This document shows, piece by piece, positions 34,252 through 42,932 of a stretch of 57,146 nucleotides of DNA. Positions within the stretch are counted from its first letter, which is position 1. The number at the start of each line of letters is the position of its first letter. Source of the stretch: Nonomuraea sp. MG754425. Its GTDB lineage: Bacteria; Actinomycetota; Actinomycetes; Streptosporangiales; Streptosporangiaceae. The notes beneath the pieces were generated by a model. The model saw only the letters and a list, made by a program, of their open reading frames with translations, searched no databases and was not told the origin of the DNA. The stretch covers positions 1 through 57,146 of the forward strand of contig NZ_SSXE01000036.1 in assembly GCF_021699195.1 (NCBI RefSeq). The letters run 5' to 3'. The position numbers were made by a program, and so were the translations under genes.

Positions 34252-35277
34252 ATGTCCCTCAGCGACGTGATACGCAACATCACCAGAACCGTTACCAACA
34301 AGGACGAACTCAAAGAGAAGGCCAAGGACCTGCCGCTTCTCGTCGTCCAGACCACGCTCAGCGCCGCGGGGCAGGCTCTGCTGCTCGTGGACCGGATGAA
34401 GAACTCCATCAAGGGGCTCGGCAACAAGGAGCGGGAGGAGGAGCAGGAGTCCCGTCCCTCCGCCGCCGAGCAGGTGGCCGCCGCCCCGGCCGAATCCGCG
34501 GCCGATTCCGCGACGGAGACCAAGGCGGAGGACCGTCCGGCGCGCAAGGAGCCGGTCATCTTCGCGCCGCGTTCCGCCCCCGCCGAGCCCAACGGCGTGG
34601 CCAAGACCAAGCCGGACCCGGTCATCTTCGCTCCGGCGGGCAAGACGGAGGCGGCGGCCAAGCCGGGCTCCGAGACCGCCGCGCCGGAGGCCCCGGTTGC
34701 CGAGACGTCCGCTCCCAAGGCCGCCGACGCCCCCAAGGTCGCCGAGCCCGAGGCGGCGGAGTCCACGGTCGTGGAGTCCCCGGTCACGGAGCCCAAGGCC
34801 GTCGCGGAAGCCGTCGCGGAAGCCGTCGCGGACGCCGTCGCAGAGCCGGAGGCAGCACCCAAGGCCGCGGCAGAACCCGCCGTGGAGCCCGCTGTGAAGC
34901 CCGAGGTGAAGCCCGCCGCCAAGCCGAAGACCGCGAGGGCCAAGGCCAAGCCCAAGGCGGAGCCGAAGGCCGCCGAGCCCGCTCCCGCGCCGGAGCCCGC
35001 CCCGGCCCCCGCCGAGCCCGCCGCCACGGCGGAGCCCGCCACGGCGCCCGAGCCGGCGACGGCCCCCGAGCCGGTCGCGGCCCCCGCCGCCGTCGACCTG
35101 ACCGAGCCGCTGCCGGGCTGGTCCGAGCTCACCGTCGCGTCGCTGCGCGCCAGGATGCGCGGCAAGACGGCCGGGCAGATCGGCGACTTCCTCGCCTACG
35201 AGCGGGCGACGACGGCACGTCCCGAGGTCATCAGGATGTTCGAGAACCGTCTCGCGAAGCTCCAGGCCGGGGAATAA
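34252..35277 (+). CDS. lipid-droplet-associated-type protein with Ala/Pro/Lys-rich linker
   Basis: 341 residues from ATG 34252, after GGGAGA. The N-terminal ~65 residues are amphipathic helix ([31 protein letters not shown]), as in the mycobacterial protein between lytB2 and xseA that is annotated as lipid-droplet associated (from memory). A low-complexity middle of about 220 residues is rich in Ala, Pro, Lys and Glu, with PxKPAAKPK and EPAPAPEPA runs. The C-terminus is a compact helical hairpin ([22 protein letters not shown]...). The linker is much longer than I would expect. Confidence 0.75.
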   Translation: MSLSDVIRNITRTVTNKDELKEKAKDLPLLVVQTTLSAAGQALLLVDRMKNSIKGLGNKEREEEQESRPSAAEQVAAAPAESAADSATETKAEDRPARKEPVIFAPRSAPAEPNGVAKTKPDPVIFAPAGKTEAAAKPGSETAAPEAPVAETSAPKAADAPKVAEPEAAESTVVESPVTEPKAVAEAVAEAVADAVAEPEAAPKAAAEPAVEPAVKPEVKPAAKPKTARAKAKPKAEPKAAEPAPAPEPAPAPAEPAATAEPATAPEPATAPEPVAAPAAVDLTEPLPGWSELTVASLRARMRGKTAGQIGDFLAYERATTARPEVIRMFENRLAKLQAGE

Positions 35278-35304
35278 GTCACACCGAACCCGTAGTCTTC
35301 CGCC

Positions 35305-36528
35305 ATGACCTCGAAGACCACGCCCGAGTCTCCCCTGCCGATCCGCACGGTCCTGCAGATGGTGGGCGGCTGGATCGGCAGGCTCGGCACGGTCTGGGTC
35401 GAAGGAGAGATCACCGACCTGAGCGCGCGTGGCGGCACGGTGTTCCTGACCCTGCGTGACCCGGTGGCCAACGTGTCCGCCAGGGTCACCGCCCCGCGTG
35501 GCGTCTACGAGGCGACGGTGCCCCGGCCGGCCAACGGCGCCAGGGTGGTGCTGCACGTCAAGCCCGACTTCTGGGTCAACAGGGGCTCGTTCGCGTTCAC
35601 CGCGCTGGAGATGCGCCCGGTCGGCGTCGGCGAGATGATGATCAGGCTCGAGCGGCTCAGGCAGTTGCTGGCCGCCGAGGGGCTGTTCAACGCCGACAGG
35701 AAACGGCGGCTGCCGTTCCTGCCGGGCACGATCGGGCTCGTCTGCGGGCGTGAGTCGGCGGCCGAGCGCGACGTCCTGGAGAACTCCCGCAGGCGCTGGC
35801 CGGCCGTGCGGTTCAAGGTCGAGGAAGTGGCCGTCCAGGGGCCGTACGCGGTGGCCGAGGTGACGGAGGCGCTGCGCAAGCTCGACGCCGACGCCTCGGT
35901 CGACGTGATCGTGGTCGCCCGGGGCGGCGGCTCGCTGGAGGACCTCCTGCCCTTCTCCGACGAGACCCTCGTGCGCGCGGTGGCCGCCTGCCGCACGCCC
36001 GTGGTGAGCGCGATCGGGCACGAGCAGGACAACCCGCTGCTCGACCTGGTGGCCGACGTGCGGGCGTCCACCCCGACCGACGCCGCCAAGAAGGTCGTGC
36101 CCGACGTCGGCGAGCAGCTCACGCTGGTGCGCCAGCTCCGCGACCGTGGCCGCAGGGTGGTGAGCGGCTGGCTCGACCGTGAGATGTCCTGGCTGACGTC
36201 CGCCCGCTCGCGTCCCTCGCTGGCCGACCCCGTACGCGAGCTCGAACGCCGCGCCGAGCAGGCCGAGGCGCTGCGCGACCGGGCCAGGCGCTCGTTGTCG
36301 GGCTCCCTCGACCGCGCCACCGACGATCTCACCCACCTGCGGGCCCGCCTGGTCTCGTTGTCCCCGGCGGCCACGCTGGAGCGCGGTTACGCGATCGTGC
36401 AGCACCCGTCGGGCGAGGTCGTGCGGCTGGCCAAGGACGTCGTGCCCGGCACGCTGCTGACCATCCGCCTGACCGACGACCGCCTGACCGTCCGCGCGCA
36501 GGAGCCGGGCGAGGACACCGGCGCCTGA
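35305..36528 (+). CDS. xseA: exodeoxyribonuclease VII large subunit
   Basis: 407 residues from ATG 35305. TAGTCT at 35293-35298, six bases before the start, and no ribosome-binding site suggest a leaderless transcript. The N-terminal OB fold ([23 protein letters not shown]) and catalytic domain ([60 protein letters not shown]) are followed by the coiled-coil arm that binds the small subunit. It degrades single-stranded DNA. The expected neighbour xseB is more than 1 kb away on the opposite strand. Confidence 0.95.
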   Translation: MTSKTTPESPLPIRTVLQMVGGWIGRLGTVWVEGEITDLSARGGTVFLTLRDPVANVSARVTAPRGVYEATVPRPANGARVVLHVKPDFWVNRGSFAFTALEMRPVGVGEMMIRLERLRQLLAAEGLFNADRKRRLPFLPGTIGLVCGRESAAERDVLENSRRRWPAVRFKVEEVAVQGPYAVAEVTEALRKLDADASVDVIVVARGGGSLEDLLPFSDETLVRAVAACRTPVVSAIGHEQDNPLLDLVADVRASTPTDAAKKVVPDVGEQLTLVRQLRDRGRRVVSGWLDREMSWLTSARSRPSLADPVRELERRAEQAEALRDRARRSLSGSLDRATDDLTHLRARLVSLSPAATLERGYAIVQHPSGEVVRLAKDVVPGTLLTIRLTDDRLTVRAQEPGEDTGA

Positions 36529-36547
36529 TCGTCCGGCGGCGGCTCGT

Positions 36548-37150
36548 TCAGGCTCGTGTCACAGCCTCGACCAGCGTGGTCAGGCCGGCCTTGATCTGTT
36601 CGACGCTCATGCCGCGCTCCTCCCGCTGCGCGGCGATCAGGTGGGCGTTGACCGGCGCGAGCAGGGCGTCCGCCAGGTAGGCGGCGTCCGTCGCCGGGCA
36701 CGCCCGTGCGAGCAGGGTGGCCAGGTGGATGTGGTGCACCTGGTACGGCCCGGTGCGGCCGCTGCCCGTCTTCCCCTTCTCCAGCAGCAGGAACAGGTCC
36801 TGGTCGGCCAGGATGCGATCGACCAGCGCGTGCAGGAACGCCTCGATCCGTTCACCGGCGGGCGCGCCGGGGCCGAGCGGCGGCGGCCCCGAGAAGAAGG
36901 CCGACTGGAAACGCCGTTCGCGCTCGTCGAGCAGCGCGAGCAGCAGCCCGGTGCGGTCGCCGAAGCGCCGGTAGACCGTGCCCACGCCGACGCCGGCCGC
37001 GCGGGCGACCTCGTCCAGCGAGAGGTTCTCGGCGCCGCGTTCGGCGATCGTCCTGGCCGCCACCTCGATGATCTTCTGCCGGTTGCGTGCGGCATCGGCC
37101 CGCTCCTGCGGGGGTTGCCCGACGACGGGCAGCGATCGGCGTTCGCGCAC
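36548..37150 (-). CDS. TetR-family regulator
   Basis: 200 residues from GTG 37150. N-terminal TetR HTH: ARNRQKIIEVAARTIAERG, LSLDEVARAAGVGVGTVYRRFGDRTGLL. The C-terminal domain (QSAFFSGPPPLG..., ILADQDLFLLLEKG) binds an unknown ligand. It is divergent from the Ddn-like gene, and two 14-bp palindromes fill the 84-base gap, so it most likely represses that gene and itself. Confidence 0.9.
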   Translation of the reverse strand: MRERRSLPVVGQPPQERADAARNRQKIIEVAARTIAERGAENLSLDEVARAAGVGVGTVYRRFGDRTGLLLALLDERERRFQSAFFSGPPPLGPGAPAGERIEAFLHALVDRILADQDLFLLLEKGKTGSGRTGPYQVHHIHLATLLARACPATDAAYLADALLAPVNAHLIAAQREERGMSVEQIKAGLTTLVEAVTRA

Positions 37151-37173
37151 GGGCGCAGCATACCGGTTGTAAA

Positions 37174-37215
37174 CGGAGAGTTCTCCGATTACCCTTCCAA
37201 CCGGAGAATTCTCCG
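37174..37215. promoter_or_regulatory. paired palindromic TetR operators
   Basis: CGGAGAGTTCTCCG (37174-37187, 6-bp arms) and CGGAGAATTCTCCG (37202-37215, perfect 14-mer), each followed by ATTA, lie with centres 28 bases apart between the divergent tetR and ddn-like starts. Repetition and symmetry are direct observations. Binding by the adjacent TetR protein is inferred. Confidence 0.8.
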
Positions 37216-37234
37216 ATTATCGAAGGAGCCGAGG

Positions 37235-37648
37235 ATGCCCAACGATTTCAACCAGCAGATCATCGACGAGTTCCGCGCCAACGAGGGCCGGGTCGGCGGC
37301 ATGTTCGAGGGCTCCCCGCTGGTGTTGCTCACCACCACGGGAGCGAAGAGCGGCCGGTCCGTCACCACTCCGGTGATGTACCTGGCGGACGGCGAGCGCT
37401 ACGTCGTCATCGCCTCCAACGCCGGCGCGGACCACCACCCCGCCTGGTACCACAACCTGCGCGCCACGCCCGAGGCCACGGCGGAGATCGGGACGGAGAC
37501 ATTCGGGGTGAAGGCGGAGTTCGTGGCGGAGGAGGAGCGCGATCGGCTCTACGCCCGGATGGTGGCCGTGGCGCCGGGCTTCGCCGAGTACGAGGCCAAG
37601 ACCACCCGCCGCATCCCGGTCGTCGCCCTCCACCGCAGCGCCGGCTGA
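37235..37648 (+). CDS. deazaflavin (F420)-dependent nitroreductase family protein
   Basis: 137 residues from ATG 37235, with AAGGAG at 37223-37228. Fold signature of the Ddn/FDOR-A family: LVLLTTTGAKSGRSVTTPVMYL, RYVVIASNAGADHHPAWYHNLRATPEATAEIG, and RIPVVALHR. Members use F420H2 to reduce quinones, nitro compounds or other substrates. Under TetR control it may be a detoxification enzyme. The substrate cannot be read from the sequence. Confidence 0.9.
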   Translation: MPNDFNQQIIDEFRANEGRVGGMFEGSPLVLLTTTGAKSGRSVTTPVMYLADGERYVVIASNAGADHHPAWYHNLRATPEATAEIGTETFGVKAEFVAEEERDRLYARMVAVAPGFAEYEAKTTRRIPVVALHRSAG

Positions 37649-37664
37649 CCTGCCCGGCAGGAGG

Positions 37665-37925
37665 TCAGAACGGGGTGTCGTCGTGGCCGGAGGCGGGCTC
37701 GGAACGGCGGGCCATGGCGGCGGCGAGCTTGACCCGCGCGCCCTGGAGCCACTCCTCGCAGACGGCCGCCAGCTTCTCCCCCCGCTCCCACAGCTCGATC
37801 GACTGCTCCAGCGTGAGCCCCCCGGTCTCCAGCCGCCGCACCACCTCGGTCAGCTCTTCGCGAGCCTGCTCGTAGGTGGGCGTCTTGCCGTCGGAGCCTG
37901 AGGTTGCCGCCTTCTCGTCTGCCAC
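37665..37925 (-). CDS. xseB: exodeoxyribonuclease VII small subunit
   Basis: 86 residues from GTG 37925 (VADEKAATSG); earlier GTG codons are possible. Signature YEQAREELTEVVRRLETGGLTLEQSIELWERGEKLAAVCEEWL is the XseB helical pair that binds XseA. A slightly long C-terminal tail (ARRSEPASGHDDTPF) follows. It lies 32 bases downstream of the DUF4245-like gene on the minus strand and is separated from xseA by the tetR/ddn pair. Confidence 0.9.
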   Translation of the reverse strand: MADEKAATSGSDGKTPTYEQAREELTEVVRRLETGGLTLEQSIELWERGEKLAAVCEEWLQGARVKLAAAMARRSEPASGHDDTPF

Positions 37926-37957
37926 GGCCACCACCCTAGACGGGCGAGCCGACAACC

Positions 37958-38488
37958 TCAGCCTTTGGCTCGCTGCTGGAGCCGGCCCGCCAGCTCTCCC
38001 AGCTCGCTCCAGTCGGCGGTGCCGGTGACGACGAGCGTGACGTCGGGGAGCACGCGCACCAGCGACCGCTGGTTCTTGTCCTTACGGAAGCGCTGCTCCC
38101 ACGCCACCCCGCCGACCTGCTGGGTGCCCACGCTCTTGTCGCTGTTGGCCATGCGGTTGGCGAAGTCGGCCGCGGGCCGCTCGTCGCTCTGGACGAACAT
38201 CGCGTGCTGCCGCTTGGCGGTGGCGTAGCCGAGGTAGAGGACCTGGGCGCCGTTCTCGCCCTCGGCGATCCGGTTGCTGTTGGCCACCCAGTCGGCGGGG
38301 TCCTGCTGGGGGGCCCAGACGCCGAACGGCACCGTGTGGCCGAAGTTGGCGACGGTGATGGAGTAGTCGAGCCGCGGGATGTGCTCCTCCCGCCCCTGCG
38401 GGGCCACCAGCAGGAACAACCCGGCCCCCGCGAGGCAGACGAACAGGGCTACCGCGTAGCCGTACAGACCTTCCGTGAACCGTCGCAC
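37958..38488 (-). CDS. DUF4245-like membrane-anchored protein
   Basis: 176 residues from GTG 38488 (VRRFTEGLYGYAVALF). One N-terminal helix (YAVALFVCLAGAGLFLLV) and an extracytoplasmic domain (VANFGHTVPFGVWAPQ, ADWVANSNRIAE, VLYLGYATAKRQHAMFVQSD, WEQRFRKDKNQRSLVRVLPD, TADWSELGELAGRL). Divergent linkage to glpX across a TetR gene recalls the Rv1099c/Rv1100 order in mycobacteria (from memory). Function unknown. No clear ribosome-binding site. Confidence 0.75.
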   Translation of the reverse strand: MRRFTEGLYGYAVALFVCLAGAGLFLLVAPQGREEHIPRLDYSITVANFGHTVPFGVWAPQQDPADWVANSNRIAEGENGAQVLYLGYATAKRQHAMFVQSDERPAADFANRMANSDKSVGTQQVGGVAWEQRFRKDKNQRSLVRVLPDVTLVVTGTADWSELGELAGRLQQRAKG

Positions 38489-38499
38489 AGTTGGCGAGG

Positions 38500-39111
38500 T
38501 TACCCGCTGTGGGGCGCGGTCGCCGAAGCGGCCGGACGGATCTGGCCGATGATGGCCAGCACCTCCCCGGCCAGGCCGCGGTCGCCGGAGCACACCACCT
38601 CGGACACGGCCGCCGCCAGCGCTCCCGTGACCACGAGGACGAGGGCGGGCTCGTCCTCGAACAGCGCGGCGTTGCGCCGGGCCCACAGGCGCATCCGGTC
38701 GCGCATCACGACCTCGAAGCCGGGCGGCCCGTCCCCGCGCAGGAACAGCGCGGCCAGCTCACGCTCCTCCACGCAACCGTCGAGGTAGGCGCGCGCCGCG
38801 CCGACGAACACGCGCATGGGGTCGCTCTCGCCGGCGGCGCGGGCCGTGCGGACCGCGCGCTTGGTCCGCTGCGTCTGCCGGGTCTGGAACTCCTCCCAGA
38901 GCGTGAGGTACAGGTCGGCCTTGCCGGCGAAGTGGTGGTAGAGGCTGCCCACACTGGCGTCGGCCCTGGCCACCACGTCCGTCACGCCGGCTTCCGCGAA
39001 TCCCTTCGAGACGAACACCTCACGGGCGGCGGCGAGCAGCGAGCTGCGCGTGGCGGCGCCACGCTCGGACGTACGCGGCTGGGCGACCGCGTTCTCCACA
39101 TCGGGGCTCAT
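38500..39111 (-). CDS. TetR-family regulator
   Basis: 203 residues from ATG 39111, with GGAG upstream. HTH: RSSLLAAAREVFVSKGFAEAGVTDVVARADASVGSLYHHFAGKADLYLTLWEEF. The C-terminal part (MRVFVGAARAYLDGCVEERELAALFLRG) is typical of ligand-binding TetR domains. It is divergent from glpX with about 170 bases between. Target unknown. Confidence 0.9.
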   Translation of the reverse strand: MSPDVENAVAQPRTSERGAATRSSLLAAAREVFVSKGFAEAGVTDVVARADASVGSLYHHFAGKADLYLTLWEEFQTRQTQRTKRAVRTARAAGESDPMRVFVGAARAYLDGCVEERELAALFLRGDGPPGFEVVMRDRMRLWARRNAALFEDEPALVLVVTGALAAAVSEVVCSGDRGLAGEVLAIIGQIRPAASATAPHSG

Positions 39112-39220
39112 AAGGGATCTCCTCCACGGCGGGGGCGCCACGCTCCATGGTGGAGGCAAGATCCTCGACGCGCACAGCGTATGGCGCAAAATCCGTTTTC
39201 GGTAAGCAGATTATCCCCCT

Positions 39221-39249
39221 CTGACCGGGAAGAGACCGGCAACTACGAT
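39221..39249 (+). promoter_or_regulatory. glpX: candidate glpX promoter
   Basis: CTGACC (39221-39226), 17-base spacer, TACGAT (39244-39249), close to the vegetative TTGACN/TANNNT pattern. It would start transcription near 39256, ahead of the AGAGGAGGG ribosome-binding site at 39264-39272. Confidence 0.5.
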
Positions 39250-39281
39250 CGAGGTATATGTCCAGAGGAGGGCCATTCATC

Positions 39282-40316
39282 ATGTCCGACCAGACTTCCG
39301 TGCCTCCGGCGCTCGCCACGAGCGAACGCGCCCCGGATCGAAACCTGGCGCTGGAGCTCGTCCGCGTCACCGAGGCGGCCGCGATGGCGGCGGCCCGGTG
39401 GGTCGGCAGGGGTGACAAGAACGGCGCCGACGGCGCGGCCGTGAACGCGATGCGCCAGCTCATCAGCACGGTGTCGATGGACGGCGTGGTCGTGATCGGG
39501 GAGGGCGAGAAGGATCACGCCCCGATGTTGTTCAACGGCGAGCAGGTGGGCGACGGCAGCGGCCCCGAGTGCGACGTGGCGGTGGACCCCATCGACGGCA
39601 CCCGGCTGACGGCGCTGGGCATGCCAGACGCGGTCTCGGTGATCGCGGTCAGCGAGCGCGGCTCCATGTACGACCCGTCGGCCGTCTTCTACATGGAGAA
39701 GCTGGTCACCGGTCCCGAGGCGGCCGACGTGGTGGACATCGAGGCTCCCGTGGCCGCCAACATCGGCGCCGTGGCCAGGGCCAAGCACTGCTCGCCGTCG
39801 GACGTGACCGTGGTCGTGCTGGACCGCCCCCGGCACGACCGGCTGGTCAAGGAGATCAGGGAGACGGGCGCGCGGATCAAGTTCATCACCGACGGCGACG
39901 TGGCCGGCGCGATCATGGCGGCCCGCGAGGGCACCGGCATCGACCTGATGCTGGGCATCGGCGGCACCCCCGAGGGCATCGTGGCCGCGTGCGCGCTCAA
40001 GTGCCTGGGCGGGGTGATCCAGGGCCGGCTGTGGCCGCGCGACGACGCCGAGCGCGCCAAGGCGGTGGCCGCCGGGCACGATCTCGGCCAGGTGCTCACC
40101 ACGAACGACCTGGTCAGGTCCGACGACGTGTTCTTCGCGGCGACCGGGATCACGCACGGCGAGCTGATGCGGGGCGTACGTTTCCGCGCCGGATCGGCGG
40201 TGACCCAGTCGCTGGTGATGCGCGGCCGGTCGGGCACGATCCGCAAGATCGAGAGCGAGCACCAACTGTGGAAGCTGCGTGCGTACAGCGCCATCAACTT
40301 CGACACCGCGGGGTGA
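39282..40316 (+). CDS. glpX: class II fructose-1,6-bisphosphatase
   Basis: 344 residues from ATG 39282. An upstream in-frame ATG at 39258 would sit before the ribosome-binding site and is rejected. Gluconeogenic phosphatase, with the family motifs [63 protein letters not shown] and [13 protein letters not shown]. Metal and substrate residues appear intact. It matches actinobacterial GlpX in length. Confidence 0.95.
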   Translation: MSDQTSVPPALATSERAPDRNLALELVRVTEAAAMAAARWVGRGDKNGADGAAVNAMRQLISTVSMDGVVVIGEGEKDHAPMLFNGEQVGDGSGPECDVAVDPIDGTRLTALGMPDAVSVIAVSERGSMYDPSAVFYMEKLVTGPEAADVVDIEAPVAANIGAVARAKHCSPSDVTVVVLDRPRHDRLVKEIRETGARIKFITDGDVAGAIMAAREGTGIDLMLGIGGTPEGIVAACALKCLGGVIQGRLWPRDDAERAKAVAAGHDLGQVLTTNDLVRSDDVFFAATGITHGELMRGVRFRAGSAVTQSLVMRGRSGTIRKIESEHQLWKLRAYSAINFDTAG

Positions 40317-40376
40317 GACGGCGCCGGGCCGGAAGCCGGGGGTAGGACGAGCCGCAGGGGGTGGGACGGCCGGAGG

Positions 40377-41027
40377 TCAGCGGCGGCGCTTGCGGCGGGG
40401 CGGCTCCTTGACCTTGACCTCGCCCGCGAAGTTGGTGGTGCGCACCTCCACCACGGGCGCCCCCGGTTCGGTGGGCTGCTTGGTCAGGCGGACCGTCTTG
40501 TCCTTGGCCACCCTGATCACCTCCAGCCCTTCCGGCACGTGGATCTCCAGCCCGCCGAAGACCAGGGTGGCGTTGATGACGATCCGCCGGTTCTGCAGGA
40601 TGGCGTCGCGGAAGTCGAGCTTCGTGGTGCCGAACATGGCCGTCACCTCGAGTTCGGCGGGCACCACCCAGCGGCCGCCGCGCTGCTCCTGCTTGAAGAT
40701 GGCCGAGACGGGCCGGCCGTCGAGGTTGAGCGGTTGCTCGTCGGCCGGCAGGAGGTCGGCGGTGAGGGCGGCCAGTTCGCCGAGCGTGCGTGCGGAGTAG
40801 AGCACGCCGAGCCGTTCCTCCAGCTCGTCCAGGGAGATGCGGCCGTCGGCGTGCGCGTCCTGGAGCACCTGGGCGATACGCTCGCGGTCGGCGTCGGACG
40901 CGCGCAGCTCGTGAGGCTGCGGCACCTCGCTCGACGCCGGGGGACGGCGAGCGGACACCCACTCCTCGGCCAGCCGCTCACCGACTTCCTGCAGCTTGGG
41001 CAACCACGATCCCGCGCGTTCGTTCAC
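40377..41027 (-). CDS. DUF1707 / LiaF-like envelope-stress protein
   Basis: 216 residues from GTG 41027. Residues about 40-95 are the DUF1707 helical module (LRASDADRERIAQVLQDAHADGRISLDELEERLGVLYSARTLGELAAL). Residues about 130-200 form a LiaF-type beta-helix segment (VTAMFGTTKLDFRDAI, IVINATLVFGGLEIHVPEGLEV). There are no membrane helices. A Lys/Arg-rich tail (PPRRKRRR) ends it. Related proteins respond to cell-wall stress, but no target can be named. Confidence 0.85.
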   Translation of the reverse strand: MNERAGSWLPKLQEVGERLAEEWVSARRPPASSEVPQPHELRASDADRERIAQVLQDAHADGRISLDELEERLGVLYSARTLGELAALTADLLPADEQPLNLDGRPVSAIFKQEQRGGRWVVPAELEVTAMFGTTKLDFRDAILQNRRIVINATLVFGGLEIHVPEGLEVIRVAKDKTVRLTKQPTEPGAPVVEVRTTNFAGEVKVKEPPRRKRRR

Positions 41028-41193
41028 ACTTCTGACGATATCTGGCTCTCGCCCCGTTCGCTCGTGCCGAATGACCCGATGTCATCGGATAGCGGCCCGT
41101 GGCGCGGCCATCTCTCGGGACTGCCCCCTCGTTCGCTTCGGCGTGGCGGTCGCCTGCCCGCCCGCCAGCTATGCAAGACGTGTGGTCTCGTTT

Positions 41194-41220
41194 ATATTCG
41201 AGGTGAGTTGTCTCGAATAT
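41194..41220. promoter_or_regulatory. 27-bp dyad upstream of the SDR gene, candidate operator
   Basis: ATATTCGAG (41194-41202), 9-base spacer, CTCGAATAT (41212-41220): perfect 9-bp arms in an AT-rich patch 26 bases before the SDR start. It overlaps the likely promoter. The binding factor is unknown. It does not fit the actinobacterial LexA box as I remember it. Confidence 0.6.
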
Positions 41221-41245
41221 TCGCTCGTATTTGAAGGAGAGCCGC

Positions 41246-42043
41246 ATGAGGACGATCCTGATCACCGGCGCCACCGCCGGCCTCGGGCAGGAGCTGGCCC
41301 GCAGGCTCGCCGACGCGGGTGACCTCGTGATCGTGCACGGCCGCGACCCCGGACGGGTGCGCAAGGCCCGCGAGCGGGCCGGCGGACGCACCGAGGGCGT
41401 CGTGGCCGACCTGTCCGAGCTGCGCCAGGTGGAGCGCATGGCGGAGGAGGTGCTGGACCGCTTCGACCGGCTCGACGTGCTGGTCAACAACGCCGGCATC
41501 GGCGCGGGCCGGCCGCTGTCCGGGCGCGAGGAGAGCGCCGACGGGATCGAGCTCCGCCTCGCGGTCAACTACCTGGCCGGGTACCACCTGACGCGGCGGC
41601 TCACCCCGCTGCTGGTCGCCTCGGCGCCGGCGCGCGTGGTCAACGTGGCCTCCGCCGGCCAGCAGGCCATCGACTTCGGCGACCCCGTCCTGGCCAGGGG
41701 GTACAGCCGCATGCGCGGGTACGCGCAGAGCAAGCTGGCGCAGATCATGTTCACCTTCGACCTGGCGGAGGAGCTGTCGGGCCAGGGGGTGACGGTCAAC
41801 GCGCTGCACCCGGCGACGTTCATGAACACCTCGATGGTGCGCGAGGCGCTGGTGCCGCCCATCAGCAGCGTCGGCCAGGGCGCCACGGCCACCATGCGGC
41901 TGATCGACGAGCTGGACGGCGTCACCGGGCGCTACTTCGACCAGCAGAGCGAGAGCCGGGCCGCCGCGCAGGCGTACGACCTGGAGGCCAGGAAGCGGCT
42001 GCGGCACCTCAGCGACGAGCTCGTCCGCCGGGCGCTCGACTGA
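41246..42043 (+). CDS. short-chain dehydrogenase/reductase
   Basis: 265 residues from ATG 41246, with AAGGAGAG nearby. Classical SDR motifs: cofactor loop TGATAGLGQ (residues 7-15), NNAG (LVNNAGIG), active-site Ser (VNVASAG), and catalytic Tyr-Lys as YAQSKLAQ. HGRDPGR after beta-2 suggests NADP preference. Substrate unknown. A strong dyad covers its promoter, pointing to tight regulation. Confidence 0.9.
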   Translation: MRTILITGATAGLGQELARRLADAGDLVIVHGRDPGRVRKARERAGGRTEGVVADLSELRQVERMAEEVLDRFDRLDVLVNNAGIGAGRPLSGREESADGIELRLAVNYLAGYHLTRRLTPLLVASAPARVVNVASAGQQAIDFGDPVLARGYSRMRGYAQSKLAQIMFTFDLAEELSGQGVTVNALHPATFMNTSMVREALVPPISSVGQGATATMRLIDELDGVTGRYFDQQSESRAAAQAYDLEARKRLRHLSDELVRRALD

Positions 42044-42129
42044 CCGGTATGCCGGAGATGTCGGCGGAACCCCGGTCCGCGCACGACCGTTGTCCCGGGC
42101 AGGAAGCCGGACAAAGGGGAGGTGCGTAC

Positions 42130-42822
42130 GTGCATCGACCGGCGCGGTGGGGGCTCGGCGCGGCGGGCGCGGGCAGCGTGATCATCCTGGGCCTCGACCT
42201 GACGAGCTTCGACGAGACCAACCCGTTCCGGCGGACCATCAGCGAGCACGGCCTCGGCCCCGACGGCTGGATCTTCGCGCTGGGAGTGGCCCTGCTGGCG
42301 GCGGGCTCGCTGGCCATCTGCGTGTCGCTGGCGCGCAGGAGGCTGGCCGGGGTCGCCGGCACCCTCGCCCTCGTGGGCTGGAGCGCCGGGCTGCTCGTCA
42401 CCGCCTGGTTCGAGAAGCACGACTGGTCGGTCGGGCCCAGCCTGAGCGGCGACATCCACCGGGCCGGCAGCCTCGTGGCCTTCCTCAGCCTGCCGCTCGC
42501 GGCGCTGATCATCGCGCGGCCGTGGCGGCACGCGGAGCGTTCGAAGGCCACGCTGGCGGCGTTCGGGCTCGGGATCTGCTCGGTGCTGTGGGTGCTGGGC
42601 ATCGGCGCGGCGGTGCTGGTCGGGGCCGGGAACGGGCTGCCGTGGTACCGCGTCGTGCCGCTGGGGCTGGTGGAGCGGGGGCTGGCCGCCACCGAGGTGG
42701 CCGCGCTGCTGGCGCTCGGCGTGTGGGCCGCCGCGAGACGGCTCGGCCCGGCGGAGCCGGCGCCCGCCGTCGCCCTGGCCGGGCCCGGGGCCGACGCGCG
42801 CCGATCCGGAACGTCCCGGTAG
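42130..42822 (+). CDS. DUF998-like six-helix membrane protein
   Basis: 230 residues from GTG 42130 (VHRPARWGL), with GGGGAGG about seven bases upstream. About six membrane helices, with the family-like motif NPFRRTISEHGLGPDGWIF in the first loop and IHRAGSLVAFLSLP in the fourth helix. Families with this layout have no settled function. It follows the SDR gene by 86 bases. Confidence 0.75.
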   Translation: MHRPARWGLGAAGAGSVIILGLDLTSFDETNPFRRTISEHGLGPDGWIFALGVALLAAGSLAICVSLARRRLAGVAGTLALVGWSAGLLVTAWFEKHDWSVGPSLSGDIHRAGSLVAFLSLPLAALIIARPWRHAERSKATLAAFGLGICSVLWVLGIGAAVLVGAGNGLPWYRVVPLGLVERGLAATEVAALLALGVWAAARRLGPAEPAPAVALAGPGADARRSGTSR

Positions 42823-42932
42823 CCGGGCGGCACGTGAATCCGGTGCCGACGGACGGCCTCTGGCGGACGGCCTCCGGCAGCCGTTAACCTGACCGCGCCT
42901 CACGTTTGATTCCCCCCGATCAGGAGGCCGCT

